A stretch of 64,000 nt of DNA from Halorussus salinus (GCF_004765815.2 NZ_SBIS02000007.1:434001-498000), one strand, 5' to 3'. Positions 40,355 through 50,523 are shown, counted from the stretch's first letter. Numbers and translations are program-made. The notes: a model not told the origin generated them from the letters alone.

Positions 40355-41143
40355 ATGACCGCGAACGCTCCCATCCGCACCGAGTCGCTGACCAAGCGGT
40401 ACGGCGACGCGACCGCGGTCCGGGACCTCACCTTCGAGGTCGAGCGCGGCGAGGTGTTCGGCTTCCTCGGTCCCAACGGCGCGGGCAAGACCACGACGAT
40501 GCAGATGCTGACGACGCTGACCCGGCCCAGTTCCGGCGAGGCGTGGGTCGCCGGAGCGCCCGTCACCGACCGCGACGCGGTGGTCGAAGAACTGGGCTAC
40601 ATGCCCGAGGAGCCACCCATCTACGACGAACTCACCGGGCGCGAACAGTTGGGGTACGTCGCGGGCCTCCGGGACCTGCCCGAGAGCGAGGCCGACCGCA
40701 AAATCGGCGACCTCCTCGAGCGGTTCGACCTCGCGGGGGACGCCGACGACCGTATCTCGACGTACTCGAAGGGGATGAAACAGAAGACCGCGCTGATTCA
40801 GGCGCTCGTCCACGACCCGCAAGTCGTGTTTCTGGACGAACCGACCTCGGGGCTGGACCCGCGGGCGGCGCGAACCGTCAGGAATCTGGTCTCGGAACTC
40901 CGCGACGAGGGGATGACCGTCTTCCTCTCGACGCACATCCTCCCGGTCGTCGAGGAGTTGGCCGACCGGGTGGGCGTCCTCCACGACGGTCGCCTCGTCG
41001 CCGAGGGGTCGCCGGAGTCGCTGACTCACCGGGCCGAGTCGGGCGAGGAGTCCACGCTCGAAGAGGTGTTCCTCGAAGTGACGAGCGAACACCCCGAGGG
41101 CGAGGTCGGCCGGGACGCCGAGCAGTCGGAGTTCGCGCGATGA
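40355..41143 (+). CDS. ABC transporter ATP-binding protein
   Basis: A 262-residue ABC-2 class ATPase. It has Walker A GPNGAGKTTTM, a Q-loop region EELGYMPEEPP, signature STYSKGMKQK, Walker B VVFLDEPTSGLDP, and switch STHILP. It drives the permease encoded next, whose ATG overlaps this stop codon (ATGA). I start at ATG 40355. A 35-codon reading frame, 40251-40358, ends overlapping this start and may be a leader. Substrate unknown; such pairs export lipids, peptides or drugs. Confidence 0.92.
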   Translation: MTANAPIRTESLTKRYGDATAVRDLTFEVERGEVFGFLGPNGAGKTTTMQMLTTLTRPSSGEAWVAGAPVTDRDAVVEELGYMPEEPPIYDELTGREQLGYVAGLRDLPESEADRKIGDLLERFDLAGDADDRISTYSKGMKQKTALIQALVHDPQVVFLDEPTSGLDPRAARTVRNLVSELRDEGMTVFLSTHILPVVEELADRVGVLHDGRLVAEGSPESLTHRAESGEESTLEEVFLEVTSEHPEGEVGRDAEQSEFAR

Positions 41144-42855
41144 AGGTGCCCGACCTCTCGCACGCGACTCGCATCGCCCGCGTGGAAGTCCGGCGGAGCG
41201 TCCGGGCGATGCGGTCGAGCGGCACCCGGACCATCGCGTTCGGCTTCGCGCTCCTGTTCTGGGTCGCCGCGCCGACGCTGGTCGGCGGGTTTCTGGCCTA
41301 CCGACTCGGGCAGGCGCTCCCGACCGTCCCCTTCGAGTTCCCGGTGCTGGACCTCGCTCGCGGCGGGACCGCGGTCGGGTGGGTCGGTCTCGCGGCGCTC
41401 GCGGCGGCCCGGTCGGCGGGCGGCAAGAGCGAGGTCGATTCGCCGGAGGGAATCCTGACGACCGTGCCAGCGCGGGACGCCGCGCTCGGCCTCCTGCTCG
41501 CCGAGTACGTCCGGATGGCGCTGGTCGCGGCGATTCCGGTCCTCACCATCGCCGGGGCGCTCGCGGTCGGCGCGGGCGTCGGCGTCCCGCTACTCGCGGT
41601 GCCAGCGACCGCCGCCCTCGTCCTCGCCGTCGGACTGACGGTCGGCTTCCCGGTCGGTATCGCCGTCAACTGGCTCACGATGCGAGTGCCGTGGGTCGCC
41701 CGCCACAAGACGGCGCTCCTCGTCGTCGCGGGCGGCCTCTACTTCTTCGCGTTCGTCTCGGACACGTTCAACGAGGTAGTCACGTTCCTCCAGCGCGCGC
41801 TCCGGGACACGCCGCTGGCGTGGTTCGGCGACGCCGCCCTGCTTGGCCTGCCGGGCATCGACGCCGTGGCGGTCCACGCGCTCGGCGCGGCGGCGGTCGC
41901 GGCGGTCCTCCTCCCGACGCTCGCGGGCGTCGGGATTCGCGCCGCCACGACGGTCTGGTACACCGACCGAGCGCAGACGACCGAGGAGACCGACGAAACG
42001 CGAGCCGACGCGGGCGTTCGCGGCCGGGACGGCACGCCCGCGGGCGGAACCGCACGCGAGAGCGGACCCGCGAGCGAGGGCGCAGGAGCGACGAGCCTCG
42101 GCGAGCGCGCGCTCGCGCCCCTCTCGGGACTCCTCGCCCGACCGACGCGGACCCTGACGCTTGCGGTCTGGCGGCGGACCAAGCGCGCGCCGATTCGCGT
42201 CCTCTACGTCGCCTACCCCCTCTTTTTCCTCTACGCGCCGCTCCGGACAGCCGTCGAAAGTGGCGTCTCGACGCTCCTGCCGGTGATGGTCGCGCTCTAC
42301 GGGACGTGGGCGACGGGCGCGCTGGTGTTGAACCCGCTCGGCGACGAGGGATCGGTCCTGCCCGCGACCCTCCTGTCGGGCATCGGCGGCCGCCAGTTCG
42401 TCGTCGCCCACGTCCTCTCGGCGGCGCTCGTCGGGGTGCCGGTCGTGGCGCTGGCGACCGCGGTGACTGGCGCGCTGAGTCCGCTCGCTCCCGCGCAGTG
42501 GGTGGCGCTGACCGCCGCGAGCGCCCTCCTCGTCGTCGCCGGGACGGTGCTGGCCGTCGCTACCGGGACGCTCCTCCCGCGGTTCGGCACGGTCGAGGTG
42601 TTCCGGAGCCGCGAGGTCACGATGCCGAGCAAGGGCGCGTTCGCAGCCTACTCGCTGGCACTCCTCGGTGGTGCTGTCGGGGCCGTCGTCGCGCTCCTCC
42701 CGGCGCTCGCGGGGTTCGTCGGCGGGGTGGTCGGCGTGCCGGGCGTCGGGGTTCGCGTCGTCGGCGGACTGGTGGCAGTGCTGGTCGCCGTCGTCGGTCC
42801 GGTCGCGGGGTTCCGGTGGGCCGCCCGAACGTTCGAGGAGTTCGTCGTGGACTGA
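41140..42855 (+). CDS. ABC transporter permease, large
   Basis: A 571-residue membrane protein with about 12 predicted helices in two groups: [19 protein letters not shown] and following, then, after a Thr/Arg/Glu-rich cytoplasmic loop near residues 280-325, a second set ending in VGLPVAGF-like [20 protein letters not shown]. It is translationally coupled to the upstream ATPase by an ATGA overlap. The length and two-half layout resemble an internally duplicated ABC-2 permease. No substrate-binding protein is encoded nearby, so export is more likely than import. Confidence 0.87.
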   Translation: MKVPDLSHATRIARVEVRRSVRAMRSSGTRTIAFGFALLFWVAAPTLVGGFLAYRLGQALPTVPFEFPVLDLARGGTAVGWVGLAALAAARSAGGKSEVDSPEGILTTVPARDAALGLLLAEYVRMALVAAIPVLTIAGALAVGAGVGVPLLAVPATAALVLAVGLTVGFPVGIAVNWLTMRVPWVARHKTALLVVAGGLYFFAFVSDTFNEVVTFLQRALRDTPLAWFGDAALLGLPGIDAVAVHALGAAAVAAVLLPTLAGVGIRAATTVWYTDRAQTTEETDETRADAGVRGRDGTPAGGTARESGPASEGAGATSLGERALAPLSGLLARPTRTLTLAVWRRTKRAPIRVLYVAYPLFFLYAPLRTAVESGVSTLLPVMVALYGTWATGALVLNPLGDEGSVLPATLLSGIGGRQFVVAHVLSAALVGVPVVALATAVTGALSPLAPAQWVALTAASALLVVAGTVLAVATGTLLPRFGTVEVFRSREVTMPSKGAFAAYSLALLGGAVGAVVALLPALAGFVGGVVGVPGVGVRVVGGLVAVLVAVVGPVAGFRWAARTFEEFVVD

Positions 42856-42931
42856 GGTCGGCGGTCAGTGTGGGACCAGTTGCACACGTTGCGGAACTGT
42901 TTTACGCGCTCGTTGGCGAAATACGGATAAT

Positions 42932-45724
42932 ATGAGCGAACTCGAAGAGGAGTACCGCCTCGATTATTTCGAGGAAGAGGGCTTCGTCAGGAAGGAGTGT
43001 ACCGACTGCGGTGACTTCTTCTGGACCCGCGACCCCGACCGAGAGACCTGCGGCGAACCGCCGTGCGAGAACTACCAGTTCATCGACGACCCCGGATTCC
43101 CGGAGGCCCACACGCTCGAAGAGATGCGGGAGGCGTTCCTCTCGTTCTTCGAGGAGAACGACCACGAGCGAATCGAGCCGTACCCGGTGGCCGCGAACCG
43201 CTGGCGCGACGACGTGTTGCTGACCCAAGCGTCTATCTACGACTTCCAGCCGCTCGTCACTTCGGGCGAGACTCCTCCGCCAGCCAACCCCCTCACGATT
43301 AGCCAGCCCTGCATCCGGATGCAGGACATCGACAACGTGGGCAAGACGGGGCGACACACGATGGCCTTCGAGATGATGGCCCACCACGCGTTCAACGCCC
43401 GCAAGGAGGTCGGCGACGAGTACGCCTACTCCGGAGAGGTCTACTGGAAGGACGAGACCGTCGAGTACTGCGACCGCTTCTTCGAGTCGATGGGGGCCGA
43501 CTTGGACGAGATTACCTACATCGAGGACCCGTGGGTCGGCGGGGGCAACGCCGGGCCAGCCATCGAAGTCATCTACAAGGGCGCGGAACTGGCGACGCTG
43601 GTCTTCATGTCGATGGAGCAGGACCCCGACGGCGACTACGAGATGAAAGACGGCAACCGGTACTCCAAGATGGACACCTACATCGTGGACACCGGCTACG
43701 GCCTCGAACGCTGGACGTGGGTCTCGCAGGGCACCCCGACCGTCTACGAGGCGGTCTACCCCGAGATGATTTCGTTCCTGAAGGACAACGCTGGCATCGA
43801 CCACTCCGACGAGGAGGAGAAACTCGTCCATCGCTCCTCGAAACTGGCGGGGCACATGGACATCGACGAGGCCGAGGACATGGAGGCCGCCCGCGACAAC
43901 ATCGCCCGCGAGTTGGACGTGTCCAAGACGCGCCTCGAAGACCTGCTGGAACCCCTCGAAGACATCTACGCCATCGCGGACCACTGCCGGACGCTCGCCT
44001 ACATGCTCGGCGACGGCATCGTCCCGAGCAACGTCGGCACGGGGTATCTCACCCGGATGGTCCTGCGGCGGACCAAACGGCTCTGTGACAACGTAGGCGT
44101 GGACGCGCCACTGGACGAACTCGTGGACATGCAGGCCGAACGCCTCGAATACGAGAACCGCGACACGATTCGGGACATCGTGCGCACCGAGGTCGAAAAG
44201 TACCGCGAGACGCTCGAACAGGGCGGCCGCCGGGTCGAACGACTCGCCAAGGAGTACGCCGAGAAGGGCCAACCCATCCCGACCGACGAACTGGTCGAGT
44301 TGTACGACTCCCACGGCATCCAGCCCGACATGGTGGAAGAAATCGCCGCGGACTTCGGGACCGAGGTCGAGGTCCCCGACGACTTCTACAGCGTCGTCGC
44401 CTCCCGCCACGACTCCGGGCAGGCCTTCGAGGAGGAAGCGGACGAAGACGACCGGCTGGCCGACCTGCCGAAGACCGACCGGCAGTTCTACGAGGACCAG
44501 TACGGCACCGACTTCGAGGCCGTGGTCCTCGACGTGTTCGAGCGCGAGGGCGAGGGAACGGACGGCGAGACCGCCTACGACGTGGTGCTGGACCAGACGA
44601 TGTTCTACCCGGAGGGCGGTGGCCAACCCGCCGACCACGGGACGCTGACCACCGACGAGACGAGCGTACGGGTCGGCGACGTGCAGGTCCGGGACGGCGT
44701 CATCCTCCACCGGACCGACGACGAGGTCGGCAAGGGCGACATCGTGCGCGGGAAGATAGACCGCGACCGCCGCCGTCGGCTGATGCGCCACCACACCGCG
44801 ACCCACCTCGTCGTCCACGCGGCCCGCGAGGTGCTGGGCGACCACGTCCGGCAGGCCGGTGCCCAGAAGGGCACCGATAGCTCGCGCATCGACGTGCGCC
44901 ACTACGAGCGCATCGACCGCGAGACCAAAGACGAGATCGAGATGGTCGCCAACGAACTCGTGATGGAGAACACGTCGGTCCAGCAGGAGTGGCCCAACCG
45001 CCACGAGGCCGAAGAGGAGTACGGCTTCGACCTGTATCAGGGCGGCATCCCGGCCGGACAGAACATCCGGCTCATCCACGTCTCCGAGGACGTGCAGGCC
45101 TGCGGTGGCACCCACGTCCGGCGTACAGGCGACGTGGGCACCATCAAGATTCTGAACACCGAGCGCGTGCAGGACGGCGTGGAACGGCTCACCTTCGCCG
45201 CGGGCGAGGCCGCCGTCGAGGCGACCCAGCGAACCGAGACCGCGCTCGCCGACGCCGCCGACATCTTGGACGTGGCTCCCGACGAGGTCCCCGAGACCGC
45301 CCAGCGGTTCTTCGACGAGTGGAAGGACCGGGGCAAGCAGATAGAGGACCTGAAAGAACAGCTCGCCGAGGCCCGCGCGTCGGGCGGTGGCGGCGGCGAG
45401 GAGGTCGAGGTCGGCGACACCACGGCCGTCGTCCAGCGCCTCGACGCCGACATGGACGAACTCCGGGCGACCGCGAACGCCCTCGTGGAGGAGGGCAAAA
45501 TCGCGGTCATCGGAAGCGGTGCCGACGGCGCGACGTTCGTCGTCGCGGTGCCCGACGGCGTCGGCGTCAACGCTGGCGAAGTCGTCGGGCAACTCGCCCA
45601 GAAGGTCGGCGGGGGCGGCGGCGGTCCGCCGGACTTCGCGCAGGGCGGCGGCCCCGACGCCGAGAAGTTGGACGACGCGCTGGACGAGGCTCCAGACGTG
45701 CTGAAGCAGGTCCAGAACGCCTGA
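42932..45724 (+). CDS. alaS: Alanyl-tRNA synthetase, archaeal type
   Basis: A 930-residue AlaRS. The N-terminal archaeal extension has a [20 protein letters not shown] cysteine motif; the class II catalytic core includes [20 protein letters not shown]; the editing domain has [11 protein letters not shown] and [11 protein letters not shown], the four zinc ligands; and the C-Ala domain ends [19 protein letters not shown]. It charges tRNA-Ala and clears mischarged Ser and Gly. Start at ATG 42932, with a TATA-like GTTTTACG about 33 nt upstream. There is no intein. Confidence 0.97.
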   Translation: MSELEEEYRLDYFEEEGFVRKECTDCGDFFWTRDPDRETCGEPPCENYQFIDDPGFPEAHTLEEMREAFLSFFEENDHERIEPYPVAANRWRDDVLLTQASIYDFQPLVTSGETPPPANPLTISQPCIRMQDIDNVGKTGRHTMAFEMMAHHAFNARKEVGDEYAYSGEVYWKDETVEYCDRFFESMGADLDEITYIEDPWVGGGNAGPAIEVIYKGAELATLVFMSMEQDPDGDYEMKDGNRYSKMDTYIVDTGYGLERWTWVSQGTPTVYEAVYPEMISFLKDNAGIDHSDEEEKLVHRSSKLAGHMDIDEAEDMEAARDNIARELDVSKTRLEDLLEPLEDIYAIADHCRTLAYMLGDGIVPSNVGTGYLTRMVLRRTKRLCDNVGVDAPLDELVDMQAERLEYENRDTIRDIVRTEVEKYRETLEQGGRRVERLAKEYAEKGQPIPTDELVELYDSHGIQPDMVEEIAADFGTEVEVPDDFYSVVASRHDSGQAFEEEADEDDRLADLPKTDRQFYEDQYGTDFEAVVLDVFEREGEGTDGETAYDVVLDQTMFYPEGGGQPADHGTLTTDETSVRVGDVQVRDGVILHRTDDEVGKGDIVRGKIDRDRRRRLMRHHTATHLVVHAAREVLGDHVRQAGAQKGTDSSRIDVRHYERIDRETKDEIEMVANELVMENTSVQQEWPNRHEAEEEYGFDLYQGGIPAGQNIRLIHVSEDVQACGGTHVRRTGDVGTIKILNTERVQDGVERLTFAAGEAAVEATQRTETALADAADILDVAPDEVPETAQRFFDEWKDRGKQIEDLKEQLAEARASGGGGGEEVEVGDTTAVVQRLDADMDELRATANALVEEGKIAVIGSGADGATFVVAVPDGVGVNAGEVVGQLAQKVGGGGGGPPDFAQGGGPDAEKLDDALDEAPDVLKQVQNA

Positions 45725-45795
45725 GCGACGACCGTCGGAACGGCCGACCGACCTCCGATAGCTCTTTTCCCGCGGCGACCGATTTCGACCGAACG

Positions 45796-45891
45796 ATGAC
45801 TGACCCGACAGAGGCGACCGACTCGCCTCCCTCTCGTCCCGTCACCGTGACCGTCGCCGAGTGGGAGTTCACCCTCCGCGTGAACGACTGA
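45796..45891 (+). CDS. Possible very small protein downstream of alaS
   Basis: A 31-residue open frame, MTDPTEATDSPPSRPVTVTV then AEWEFTLRVND. The second half looks like a beta-hairpin. A TATA-like CTCTTTTCCC lies 30 nt upstream, and codon use is haloarchaeal. It is too short to judge by composition, and could be chance. Confidence 0.35.
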   Translation: MTDPTEATDSPPSRPVTVTVAEWEFTLRVND

Positions 45892-46016
45892 CCCGAGCGG
45901 TGTCGTTGCGAGTGGCGTCGGCGCGAACGGTCGGTGATTGTTACTCGGCGGCGTGTCACTAATTCCACGACACGCTGAAGTGAGACGAGTCGAAAGAACG
46001 CTACCGGAGTCAAACA

Positions 46017-46310
46017 GTGACGAGCGACGAGCCTCCGCTACGCGAGCCTAACGACTCGGTGGCCGACGCCACCGACGAATCCCGCCCGTCCCAGAGCGAC
46101 GACTCCGACGCGGCGAACGCGACGAACGCGACGAGCGCGGCGGACGACGCTTCCCTCACGTCGGACGCCGACGGCCTGCTGGCGAGGGCCGACGACGCCG
46201 ACGCGACCGCCGCCGACCTCGACGCGACCGACCCCGACGCGACCGACGACGAGCGCTCTCCCGAGGACGCCGACCTCGAACGCGCGCTGGACGACTTCTA
46301 CGCGGACTGA
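46017..46310 (+). CDS. Low-complexity acidic protein, possible
   Basis: A 97-residue open frame from a GTG (46017), very rich in Asp, Ala, Ser and Thr (SDDSDAANATNATSAADDAS; DATAADLDATDPDATDD), ending in LERALDDFYAD. It would be fully disordered apart from that short C-terminal helix. No motif is seen. The acidic composition is compatible with a real halophilic protein, but such frames arise easily in GC-rich sequence. It is convergent with the YihY/BrkB gene. Confidence 0.4.
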   Translation: MTSDEPPLREPNDSVADATDESRPSQSDDSDAANATNATSAADDASLTSDADGLLARADDADATAADLDATDPDATDDERSPEDADLERALDDFYAD

Positions 46311-46387
46311 CTGGGCCGGACGCGTCGACCGGGACCCGAACCGACGCCAAGCCGCGGCGTCCCGGCTCGGGTCGCACACTCGGCGGG

Positions 46388-47590
46388 CTACCGGTCGAAC
46401 AGCCACTGCTTCGCTCGCCGGACGACCGACCGGCGGCGGGCGAGTCGCCGGTTCAACGCGTCGTTCACCCGGCGGAGTCGCGCGTTGTCGGCTTCGAGTC
46501 GGCGTAGCTCCTCGCGGAGTCGGTCGGCGTCGGCTTCCGGTCGCCCGTCGGCCCGGCGTCGGTCGGCGTCGGAGCGAGGTCGTTCCATCGTCCGCACGCG
46601 GTCGGCGGGTGACGGGCGCTCCGGGGCCGGAGTGCGGTCGCCAGTCGAGACGGACTCGCTCGGCGGGCGACGACCGGACGCGCCGCCGTTGACCTGCGCC
46701 GCCCCGCGGTCGGTTCGACCGTCGCCGACGCTGCCTCGCTCGGTCGCGTCCCCGGCGCTCGACCCGAGCGCCGCCAGCGCGCGCTCGTCGCGGATGCGAC
46801 CCGCGAGGACCGCGTTGACGACCGCGCCGACCAGCAGGACGAGACTGCTGAAGTAGAGCCAGATGAGCAGGATGAACGCGCTCCCGAGGGTGCCGTACAC
46901 CGCCTCGTAGCGCCCCGCGAGGAGGACGTAGGCCTGAAACGCCGCCTCCATCGCGGTCCACCCGACCGCGGCGAAGACGACGCCGGGCAGGACCTCGCGG
47001 GGCGTCACGTCCGCATCGGGGAAGACGTAGTAGATGGGGAAGAACGCGACCGCGAGACCGACAGCGAGGAGAAGTGGGTTGGACAGCGCCGGATACGGTA
47101 GGTCGGGGACTCGGGCGGCCACCGCGCCCGCGACGAGGAACGCGACGACGGCCAATCCGAGCGCGACGACCACGACGAGGGCGTTCTCGATTTGAGCGCG
47201 AACGGACTTGTTCGAGGCCGTACCGTAAATTTGGGAGAACGCCACGTCGAGACCGCGGAATATCTTCGAGACGCCCCACAGGAGCGTCACCGCACCGACG
47301 ACCGACACGCCGGTCCGGGCGGTGGCCACGTCGAGCGACTCGACCAGCAGGTCGCGGGCGTAGGCGGTCAGGAACGGTTCCGTGACCGCCGCGACCGACG
47401 CCGTGAACTCCTCGTTGCCGACCGTCGTGAGGACGACGAGGACGAACAGCAACAGCGGGAGCATCGAGACGAACGCGTGGTACGCGATGCTCCCGGCCAT
47501 GAACGTGATATTCTGGTCGTGTACCTCGCGCCACGACGCCCGGACGACACGCTCGGTCGCCCGCCAGAGTTCCCTTCCCCGGCCCCCCAT
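46388..47590 (-). CDS. YihY/virulence factor BrkB family membrane protein
   Basis: A 400-residue protein. Residues 15-285 have the six-helix YihY/BrkB fold (ITFMAGSIAYHAFVSMLPLL, ALVVVVALGLAVVAFLVAGA, FILLIWLYFSSLVLLVGAVV). The last 120 residues are a charged cytoplasmic tail with a likely coiled coil (RLREELRRLEADNARLRRVN). Family members are widespread inner-membrane proteins, once wrongly called RNase BN; their role is unsettled. Start at ATG 47590. The long Arg-rich tail is larger than usual. Confidence 0.9.
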   Translation of the reverse strand: MGGRGRELWRATERVVRASWREVHDQNITFMAGSIAYHAFVSMLPLLLFVLVVLTTVGNEEFTASVAAVTEPFLTAYARDLLVESLDVATARTGVSVVGAVTLLWGVSKIFRGLDVAFSQIYGTASNKSVRAQIENALVVVVALGLAVVAFLVAGAVAARVPDLPYPALSNPLLLAVGLAVAFFPIYYVFPDADVTPREVLPGVVFAAVGWTAMEAAFQAYVLLAGRYEAVYGTLGSAFILLIWLYFSSLVLLVGAVVNAVLAGRIRDERALAALGSSAGDATERGSVGDGRTDRGAAQVNGGASGRRPPSESVSTGDRTPAPERPSPADRVRTMERPRSDADRRRADGRPEADADRLREELRRLEADNARLRRVNDALNRRLARRRSVVRRAKQWLFDR

Positions 47591-47659
47591 GCAAAGCTAT
47601 CACGGGTGCTGTCGGTAAAACGTCGTTGCCCGTTCGGGGGTAGTTATTCCCGTGTCTTA

Positions 47660-48040
47660 GATGGCTATAATTGTGTGAACTACCCCACCCTACCGCGCTC
47701 GGGGCTACTCGCCCCTCGCTTGTTGAGGGTGGGGCTTCCTGTTTCTGCGTCGGCACTTGTATCCGACGTGGACACAGCGGTTCCAGACTCCGCAGGCGAC
47801 TTCCCTTTACAGGCGGTTTGGAGTGTCCCACTCCTACCAGATGGACACTCGGCCACAATCGACGGTGCGCGCTTGTTGTCGCGCTTGAACACCGTCGGAG
47901 ACGTGGCGAGCATCGTACTACCTCGTTTGACCGCAGGGGTAGTAAGCGTGGCGGAGAACGTGTATGCGAACCATGTGGGCGCTGTATCCCCTCCCTGCTC
48001 GCTTTGCTCGCTGAGGAACGGGGCTTAGCGCCCTCGATTA
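47660..48040 (-). mobile_element. Remnant resembling the 3' end of an IS1341-type TnpB element
   Basis: This lies in the 669-nt gap 47591-48259. On the minus strand one frame stays open from about 48027 to the stop near 47680 without a clear start (pieces: TWFAYTFSATLTTPAVKRG, AETGSPTLNKRG). Two nested structures bracket it: GGGCGCT/AGCGCCC with CCCC/GGGG inside (47977-48033), and CCCCACCCT/AGGGTGGGG (47683-47734) with GGGGC/GCCCC inside. From memory, such sequence is common at the ends of haloarchaeal TnpB elements, where a guide-type RNA overlaps. Nuclease residues are absent. 48041-48259 holds a TATA-like box and a doubtful frame. Confidence 0.5.
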
Positions 48041-48057
48041 AAGCTAACGACCGTCCG

Positions 48058-48064
48058 TATATAT
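48058..48064 (+). promoter_or_regulatory. TATA-like box upstream of dps
   Basis: TATATAT about 20 nt before an ATG at 48084 that opens a frame of doubtful value overlapping dps. The dps start is at 48260, so if this is the promoter the dps mRNA has a leader of about 170 nt. Confidence 0.35.
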
Positions 48065-48259
48065 CCGAGAGGTGGTCGAAGCGATGCTATCACGGCCCGA
48101 GGAGACCGCGGCTTTCGCGTCGGGACTCCTCGGCATCGGACTCGCGGTCGGAGGGTGGGCGGTCGGTCCCGGCGATCGCACTCGGCCGCTGTCGGAATCG
48201 CTGACAGACGCCAGAATACTCTTGCCGACCGCCGTCGTCCCGTTACCGGGGGAGAGCGA

Positions 48260-49183
48260 ATGGCACAACGACAGTCACGACGACAGTTTCGACGGAACGA
48301 ACGGCGGACGAGTCAGCAATCACAGACCGGTCAGCAGTCTCAGACCGACCAGCCGTTCCAGACCGGCCAACAGTCCCGGAGCGACCAGCAGTCTCGGAGC
48401 GGCCAGCGGCCTGCCCGGACGTACCGGAGTGCGGTGGGGCTTCCCGACGAGACGCGACGGTCGATGGTCGGGTTGCTCAACCAGAGTCTCGCGGACACGA
48501 CCGACCTGATGACCCAGTGTAAGTTCGCTCACTGGAACGTCAAGGGGATGAACTTCTATCAGTTACACCTCCTGTTCGACGAGATAGCCGAGGAGTTCGA
48601 GGAACACGCCGACATCATCGCCGAGCGCGCGACCGCGCTCGGCGGCGAGGCGACCGGAACCGTCCGAATCGCGGCGCAGAACAGCCGGATTCCCGAGATG
48701 CCGCCGGAGGCGACGACCGGGCCAGAGTACGTGCAGGCGCTGGTCGAGCGCGTGGGCATCCACGCCAACCACCTCCGACGGGAGATAGAAATCGCGGTCG
48801 AACACGACGACGAGGACACCGCCGACATGTTCACCGAACTCTCTCGGGAGGTGGACAAGCAACTGTACTTCCTCGAAGCCCACCTGCAAGCGGTCAATCC
48901 CGAAGCGATTCCCGAGAGTCCCGGCGGGATGGTTCGGGGCGACCAATCGTCGCAGTACCGCGAGCAGTCCGGGACGGGTCAACAGACGCAGGCGAGCCAA
49001 GGGATTCCAATCACGGGGCAATCGCAGTCCGGCCAGCAACCGCAGTCGAGTCAGCAACCGCAGTCCGGCCAGCAACCGCAGTCCGGCCAACAACCACAGT
49101 CCGGCCAACAACCACAGTCCGGCCAGCAACCGCAGGCCGGTCAGCCACCGCACCAGCGCCGGTACGGCGGGAGCGGACGGTAG
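48260..49183 (+). CDS. dps: Dps/ferritin-like protein with Gln-rich repeat tails
   Basis: A 307-residue protein. The central 150 residues are a DpsA-type four-helix ferritin domain: LLNQSLADTTDLMTQCKFAH, then WNVKGMNFYQLHLLFDEIAE with the ferroxidase His, Asp and Glu, and HADIIAERATALGG. Dps oxidises Fe(II) and protects DNA. Unusually, both ends are long Gln-rich tails. Residues 15-50 hold SQQSQTGQQSQTDQPFQTGQ-like units, and the C-terminus has six tandem QPQSGQ-type hexapeptides. Normal haloarchaeal DpsA is about 180 residues. Start at ATG 48260 after a purine-rich GGGGGAGAG. Confidence 0.88.
   Translation: MAQRQSRRQFRRNERRTSQQSQTGQQSQTDQPFQTGQQSRSDQQSRSGQRPARTYRSAVGLPDETRRSMVGLLNQSLADTTDLMTQCKFAHWNVKGMNFYQLHLLFDEIAEEFEEHADIIAERATALGGEATGTVRIAAQNSRIPEMPPEATTGPEYVQALVERVGIHANHLRREIEIAVEHDDEDTADMFTELSREVDKQLYFLEAHLQAVNPEAIPESPGGMVRGDQSSQYREQSGTGQQTQASQGIPITGQSQSGQQPQSSQQPQSGQQPQSGQQPQSGQQPQSGQQPQAGQPPHQRRYGGSGR
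49034..49141 (+). repeat. 18-bp tandem repeat encoding the Dps C-terminal tail, 6 units
   Basis: Six in-frame units of the type CAGCAACCGCAGTCCGGC, each encoding QPQSGQ or a one-residue variant. Units 2-5 encode the same hexapeptide with CAG/CAA and CCG/CCA changes. A shorter unordered set of QS/QT repeats is encoded near the gene's 5' end. Confidence 0.9.
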
Positions 49184-49224
49184 CGACGTAGACAGTCCGA
49201 GCGAGCGCCGACTACCCGCTTTTC

Positions 49225-50388
49225 TCACGTCGCCAGTCCTAACACGCGCTCGGCCGCCGCTTCGACCTCGGGGAGCGACTCCTCGGGGGCGTAGACGCCG
49301 AGTCGCCACTGGGCGCGGCCCGCCGCTCGTAGACCCTCGACCAGCGGCGACTCGTCGGCGAGTCGCCGAACCTCGCCGTCCACGACCACGCGCGTCGAGG
49401 TTTCGGGCATGCTCGGTTCGCCGGGGGTGTCGAGGAGAACCGCCTCGGGGGCCACGTCGGCGACCGACGCGATGTCGCGCTCGAACGCCCGGACCGCCTC
49501 GCGGTCGGCGGTCACGACCTCCGGGGGCACGGCGTCGAGTTTGGCCCAGACCGCCCGCTTGTAGAGGTCCCGGTGTTCGAGTCGCCGGGCGGCGTCGGCG
49601 GTCTCCTCGCAGTCGCGCAGCGCCCCGAGGAGTCGGCCGTCGGTCATCCGGGCGAACTCCTCGACGCCGAGGTCGGTCGAGTCGAGGAGGCGCTCGCCCG
49701 CGCGTTCGAGCATCGCGCCCGCGATGCGCGAGACGTGGTGGCGGTAGACCGTGGCGTTCATCAGCGCCCGCGCGACGAGCGTCCCCTCGGCGGTCTGGAC
49801 GTTGCCCTCCGAGAGGACCAACTCGTCGTCGCGGAACTGGAGCGCCGCGAGCAACCGCGAGTGGTCGATGGTGCCGTACGGAACCCCGGTGTGGTGGGCG
49901 TCGCGGACGAGGTAGTCCATCCGGTCCACGTCGAGTTCTCCGGCGACCAGTTGGCCGAGTCGGCCCGTGCCCTCGACCAGCGCGGCGACCTCGGCGGGGT
50001 CGAGACCGTGGCGTTCCAACACCGCCGCGAGTCGCCCCGCCCCGAGGAGGTCGGCCACCTCGTCGTGGTGTCGCCCGAGTCGGCGCTCGATGATGCCCTC
50101 GGTCTGGTGGCCGTAGGGACCGTGACCAACGTCGTGGAGGAGGGCGGCCGCCCGGACCGCGAGCGCCCGGTCCTCCTCGACCCCGAGGAGCGAGCAGGCC
50201 TTCCGCGCGAGGTGGTAGACCCCGAGGCTATGTTCGAATCGGGTGTGGTTCGCGGAGGGGTAGACGAGTCGGACCGTGCTGAGTTGCTTGATGTGGCGCA
50301 ACCGCTGGAGTTCGGGCGTGTCGAGCAGGTCGGCCGCGAGGTCACAGATAGGAACGTGGTCGTGGACACTGTCCTTGATGGCTTTCAT
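49225..50388 (-). CDS. HD domain phosphohydrolase (SAMHD1/dGTPase-like)
   Basis: A 387-residue HD-superfamily protein. KDSVHDHVPICDLAADLLDT opens it; the metal ligands are in HTRFEHSLGVYHLA, LLHDVGHGPYGH and ELDVDRMDYLVRDAHHTG. This layout matches SAMHD1/YwfO-type phosphohydrolases, which in studied cases hydrolyse dNTPs or related nucleotides. The C-terminal third is helical and less conserved. Start at ATG 50388. It diverges from a membrane protein gene, and its function in haloarchaea is not established. Confidence 0.9.
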   Translation of the reverse strand: MKAIKDSVHDHVPICDLAADLLDTPELQRLRHIKQLSTVRLVYPSANHTRFEHSLGVYHLARKACSLLGVEEDRALAVRAAALLHDVGHGPYGHQTEGIIERRLGRHHDEVADLLGAGRLAAVLERHGLDPAEVAALVEGTGRLGQLVAGELDVDRMDYLVRDAHHTGVPYGTIDHSRLLAALQFRDDELVLSEGNVQTAEGTLVARALMNATVYRHHVSRIAGAMLERAGERLLDSTDLGVEEFARMTDGRLLGALRDCEETADAARRLEHRDLYKRAVWAKLDAVPPEVVTADREAVRAFERDIASVADVAPEAVLLDTPGEPSMPETSTRVVVDGEVRRLADESPLVEGLRAAGRAQWRLGVYAPEESLPEVEAAAERVLGLAT

Positions 50389-50523
50389 GGAGTTGGGATT
50401 GACAGACCGGTGGCAAAAGTGGCCCGTCTCCGGGTCGCTCCTCGGAACCCGGTTTGCGAGGGGAGACCGGGAAACCCCGACCGAGAAGTTTTTGCTTTGA
50501 TAGGTCGTACCCCGGACAACTCC

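Noticed and set aside
38749-45724. Inteins in rfcS or alaS
   Set aside because: Both genes are continuous through the usual insertion sites, with no splicing motifs.
46038-47858. A 606-codon minus-strand frame over the YihY/BrkB gene and the TnpB-like remnant
   Set aside because: It is out of frame with the recognised YihY/BrkB protein and is Arg/Pro-rich throughout, so it is a shadow.
48084-48509. An open frame starting MLSRPEETAAFASGLLG just after a TATA-like box
   Set aside because: The first 35 residues could be a membrane helix, but the rest overlaps dps by 250 nt in another frame and becomes Arg/Ser-rich. Not called as a gene.
49034-49141. A CRISPR-like or regulatory array
   Set aside because: The 18-bp units are in frame with dps and have no spacers; they are coding repeats.
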